Shown: one piece after another, positions 13,639 through 15,814 of the stretch
Position numbering within the stretch: the stretch's first letter is position 1
Layout: the number at the start of each line of letters is the position of its first letter
DNA from: Chloroflexota bacterium
GTDB lineage: Bacteria > Chloroflexota > Dormibacteria > Dormibacterales > Dormibacteraceae
Assembly (NCBI GenBank): GCA_005880175.1
Contig: VBJR01000014.1
Location: 7,029-22,842, forward strand
Direction: 5' to 3'
DNA length: 15,814 nt
The notes under the pieces: model-generated
What the model saw: the letters and a program-made list of their open reading frames with translations, nothing else
Told to the model about the DNA's origin: nothing
Databases searched by the model: none
Position numbers and translations under genes: made by a program

Positions 13639-14427
13639 ATGGCACGCGACGTGACCCGATCGAGGGAGGGGCTGCGTCGTCGGCGGCGTCTGGTACTGCT
13701 CGCGTGCGCGGTCGCCCTGGCGGCCGGGGTCGCGTGCGGCACGCCTTCGCCGGTGGCGCAACCGACACAGCAGACACGGCAGACGGCGACGGCAACCGCT
13801 CCGCCGGTCGCGCCCCTGACGGCCTGGCAGGGCCGGGGCGCCACCGAGGTGCCGCCGCCCGACCTGCAGCAGGTCTCGATGGAGGGAATCCAGGTGGTGA
13901 ACCAGACGGGCGCCGCCGTGAGCGACGCCGACGCGAACAGCTGGGCCGCCGCCCTGCTTCGCGGCATCAACTACGAGTTCTGGGCCGTGGAGCGGCAGCA
14001 GGACGGCTTCCTGCGCCAGTCGGGCCTCAGCAGCGCGCCCGCGGTCGTCTTCTCGCCCGACCTGACGGACATCGACGTCTCCCGGAAGGCGAAGACGCAC
14101 GTCAAGTACACACGCAAGGTGATCCGGCGGATGGTGCTCCGGTCGGTGCCGGCCAGCATGCAGGCCACGTTCACCTCGCAGCTCGCGGCCTGGAAGCCGT
14201 ACGCGTTCTACCTGGACGCGGTCGGTCCCGCTACGAAGGTCGTCACGGACGCCACCGGCAGGCAGACCACGCAGACGGTCGTCGCGGCCGGCACTCCGGC
14301 GTTCGAGCTGGTCGGCGGCGAGATCGTCCACGACCCGCTGATGGGCGACATCTTCGCGTTCGGCTCGGACTGGAACTGCCTCGACTCGGCCAACCGGCTC
14401 CACCTGGCGCCGCTGTGCAACCAGTGA
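13639..14427 (+). CDS. Lipoprotein of unknown function
   Basis: A 262-residue protein that I do not recognise. The N-terminus is strongly basic (REGLRRRRR), then hydrophobic LVLLACAVALAAGVAC, with Cys33 the likely lipidated residue. A Thr/Gln/Pro/Ala linker (about 35-75) is followed by a globular part containing NYEFWAVERQQDGFLRQSG, a basic helix (SRKAKTHVKYTRKVIRRMVLR, abridged) and a C-terminal GDIFAFGSDWNCLDSANRL with two cysteines (247, 260) able to pair. The frame is open to GTG 13507, and ATG 13519 has a GGGAG site. Those starts would add about 40 residues of weakly biased codons before the signal, so ATG 13639 is preferred; GTG 13651 is also possible. The stop overlaps the next ATG (TGATG), so the two secreted proteins are coupled and probably work together. 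Confidence 0.65.
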   Translation: MARDVTRSREGLRRRRRLVLLACAVALAAGVACGTPSPVAQPTQQTRQTATATAPPVAPLTAWQGRGATEVPPPDLQQVSMEGIQVVNQTGAAVSDADANSWAAALLRGINYEFWAVERQQDGFLRQSGLSSAPAVVFSPDLTDIDVSRKAKTHVKYTRKVIRRMVLRSVPASMQATFTSQLAAWKPYAFYLDAVGPATKVVTDATGRQTTQTVVAAGTPAFELVGGEIVHDPLMGDIFAFGSDWNCLDSANRLHLAPLCNQ

Positions 14428-15608
14428 TGCGCCGGGGCAGTCTGCTGCTCGTCGCGCTGAGCGCGCTGGCCCTGGTCCCGGTCCCCGCGAAAGCGGTCGG
14501 CAACGGCCCGGGCGGGAGCTCCGGCTGCACGCCGGGCGTCAGCGTCCAGGTGCCCGCGGCCTCGTCGCCGGGCAAGGCGGTGCCCGTGGCCACGAGCGCG
14601 GCGGTCGTCTGCCCGACGCCGGAGGCGAGCGGGCCCGGCGGCATCTGGGGCCCGCACAACAAGGTGAGTCAGCCGCCGATCAACGTGGGCGCCGACTGCC
14701 AGCAGGAGGTCTGGGAGCCGACGGAGCTGTCGCTCACGCCCGGCGGCCAGCAGGAGGTGTTCTGGCCCGACCCGGCGAACCCGGGCACCGGCTCCGACAC
14801 GCCCGAGCCCCAGTTCATCAGCCAGATCATCGGCGGCATCAGCGCGATGGACTTCTGGACCACGGCCGGGACCACCACCGACTACTTCATGCCCTTCCTG
14901 CTCAAGGGCAAGGTCGACGCGACCGGCGCGTGCGTCCCGAAGGACCCGGCCAACCCGCAGGCCTCGTTCAACGTGATCTGCGGCACGGCGCCCGTGCCGG
15001 TGACGTGCCTGCGCACGGTGACGCACCGCGCGGGCGGCGGCCCGCTGCCGATCACGGCGCTGCAGGGCGTCGACATCCGGGGCCAGATGCTGCAGCTCAT
15101 CCACCCCGGCACGGTCGCGTCGGTGCCGGCGCAGCCCAACCCGGCGGTGGTCAACGTCCCGGCGTGCTTCTTCCTGAACGGCGCCAACATCGCGGGCCAG
15201 GACGTCAACGCGCCCCAGAGCTTCGAGCTGGTCCTGCTCGGGCCGGCCGACAGCGACGGGCGGCAGGTGTTCTACGTCTTCCGCGTGGACGTCCAGCTGC
15301 AGGGCGTGGACTGGAACTTCGGCGACAACGGGGACACGGTGCCCCTGCCGCCCCAGTGCGTGGGCGTCAGCAACGCCCCGCTCCAGTTCGCCCACAAGTA
15401 CCTGCGCTACAGCCCGCCCGGCGGCTTCGGGGTCTCCGCGACGGAGACGTTCACCCTGCACGTCACCGAGTTCTGGGTGGACGCCAACGGCATCCCCAAC
15501 GCGCCGCTGGACCTGGGCAACCTGCCCGACATCGTCGTCAATCCGGGCCCGGTGCCGGGGATCCGCGAGGTCGTGGTCCAGGAGGAAGGCGTCCCGATCG
15601 GCGGCTGA
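14427..15608 (+). CDS. Secreted cysteine-rich protein with a PKD-like segment
   Basis: A 393-residue protein with a Sec signal peptide (MRRGSLLLVALSALALVPVPAKA, abridged in function; likely cleavage after AKA at residue 23). No catalytic motif is recognised. The mature part has eight cysteines (34, 62, 91, 169, 185, 194, 247, 311), suggesting several disulfides. Near the C-terminus, VDWNFGDNGDT (294-304), then FAHKY (321-325) and SATETFTLHVTEFW (337-350), follow the PKD-domain order of W-x-FGD, H-x-Y and a final strand, though with a long insertion. It is Pro/Gly/Asn-rich, as expected for an extracellular beta protein. Its ATG overlaps the preceding lipoprotein stop by 1 nt. It could be an adhesin-like or surface-complex component anchored through that lipoprotein. 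Its 3' end overlaps the convergent flavoprotein gene by 71 nt. Confidence 0.65.
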   Translation: MRRGSLLLVALSALALVPVPAKAVGNGPGGSSGCTPGVSVQVPAASSPGKAVPVATSAAVVCPTPEASGPGGIWGPHNKVSQPPINVGADCQQEVWEPTELSLTPGGQQEVFWPDPANPGTGSDTPEPQFISQIIGGISAMDFWTTAGTTTDYFMPFLLKGKVDATGACVPKDPANPQASFNVICGTAPVPVTCLRTVTHRAGGGPLPITALQGVDIRGQMLQLIHPGTVASVPAQPNPAVVNVPACFFLNGANIAGQDVNAPQSFELVLLGPADSDGRQVFYVFRVDVQLQGVDWNFGDNGDTVPLPPQCVGVSNAPLQFAHKYLRYSPPGGFGVSATETFTLHVTEFWVDANGIPNAPLDLGNLPDIVVNPGPVPGIREVVVQEEGVPIGG

Positions 15609-15814
15609 GAGCGGCCTCCGCGGCGCGGGGGCCGAACACCGCGCCGAGGACCAGTCCGCCCACGTAGCGGGCGGACTGGACCCCGCCGGCGTCGGCGCCG
15701 GCGGCGAACAGCCCCGGCACCGGGACCCCATCCCGGCCCAACACGCGCCCGTCCCCGTCCACGGCCAGGCCGCCGAACGGGAACGTGATGGTCGGCTGCA
15801 CCTCGACGGCCCAG
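15538..15814 (-). CDS. FAD-dependent oxidoreductase (fumarate reductase/ketosteroid dehydrogenase type), C-terminal part
   Basis: Only the C-terminal 92 codons lie in the window; the gene continues past the right edge. VQPTITFPFGGLAVDGDGRVL, cut here to its key PTITFPFGG, followed by GVPVPGLFAAGADAGGV and YVGGLVLGAVFGPRAAEAAL, is the classic C-terminal FAD-binding segment of fumarate reductase/succinate dehydrogenase flavoprotein relatives such as 3-ketosteroid and tricarballylate dehydrogenases. It closes the FAD site around the GLFAAGE-type motif (here GAD). After AAEAAL, where family members usually end, about 26 Arg/Pro-rich residues read antisense into the 3' end of the secreted-protein gene, suggesting a lost stop codon or a shifted frame. 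No intergenic space or terminator separates the two genes. Confidence 0.8.
   Translation of the reverse strand, partial: WAVEVQPTITFPFGGLAVDGDGRVLGRDGVPVPGLFAAGADAGGVQSARYVGGLVLGAVFGPRAAEAALSRRSGRLPPGPRPRGSPAPGPD

Noticed and set aside
1..15814. CRISPR array, tRNA, rRNA, IS element or phage genes.
   Set aside because: No regularly spaced repeats, cloverleaf-like segments, transposase motifs or structural phage proteins were seen on either strand by eye.

Overview
The window is very GC-rich, with densely packed genes, strong third-position G/C preference, frequent GTG/TTG starts, 1-4 nt stop/start overlaps, and many Tat, Sec and lipoprotein signals. This fits an Actinomycetota-like bacterium. 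A deep-branching high-GC lineage such as Thermoleophilia, Dormibacterota or Chloroflexota is also possible. There is no rRNA, tRNA or other marker, so the lineage call is an inference from gene style. I see no IS element, integrase, CRISPR array or tRNA. No gene-free stretch exceeds 300 bases.

Left part (1-3527). A fumarylacetoacetate-hydrolase (FAH) family gene (minus) diverges from a GntR/FCD regulator (plus). Their 70-bp gap holds a perfect ATTGT-GG-ACAAT palindrome that overlaps the inferred FAH promoter, a typical layout for a local repressor and its catabolic target. Next is a monocistronic Tat-exported protein resembling the Dyp-type peroxidase superfamily. It has a recognisable promoter with an inverted repeat between -35 and -10, and a 14-bp terminator hairpin.

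Middle part (3651-9474). A plus-strand operon encodes a PF03640-type secreted-repeat lipoprotein, an LppX/LprG-like lipoprotein, an ABC ATPase and two paralogous 279-aa ABC-2 permeases. Its genes overlap by 50, 11, 4 and 3 nt. The ATPase is broken as given: the frame shifts and the LSGGQ signature region is absent, while Walker A, Walker B and the H-loop remain. Convergent to this operon is an intact oligoendopeptidase F (M3B). Further right, also on the minus strand, is a secreted class-2 lipase with its own good promoter. Its signal peptide and catalytic body lie in different frames, a second apparent small deletion.

Right part (10327-15814). A tightly overlapping minus-strand trio (Gfo/Idh/MocA oxidoreductase, DUF993 aldolase-like TIM barrel, sugar-phosphate isomerase/epimerase-like TIM barrel) looks like a carbohydrate- or polyol-derivative catabolic cassette of unknown substrate. 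Diverging from it are two coupled genes for an unknown lipoprotein and a secreted cysteine-rich protein with a PKD-like segment. The window ends in the C-terminus of a FAD-dependent fumarate-reductase/ketosteroid-dehydrogenase-type flavoprotein (minus), which overlaps the preceding gene tail to tail.

Most of the window is recognisable accessory catabolism and envelope biology. The points most worth a second look are the two reading-frame breaks, the FAH/GntR operator and a possible shared motif upstream of the trio, the degenerate heme motifs of the Dyp-like protein, and the unknown secreted gene pair.
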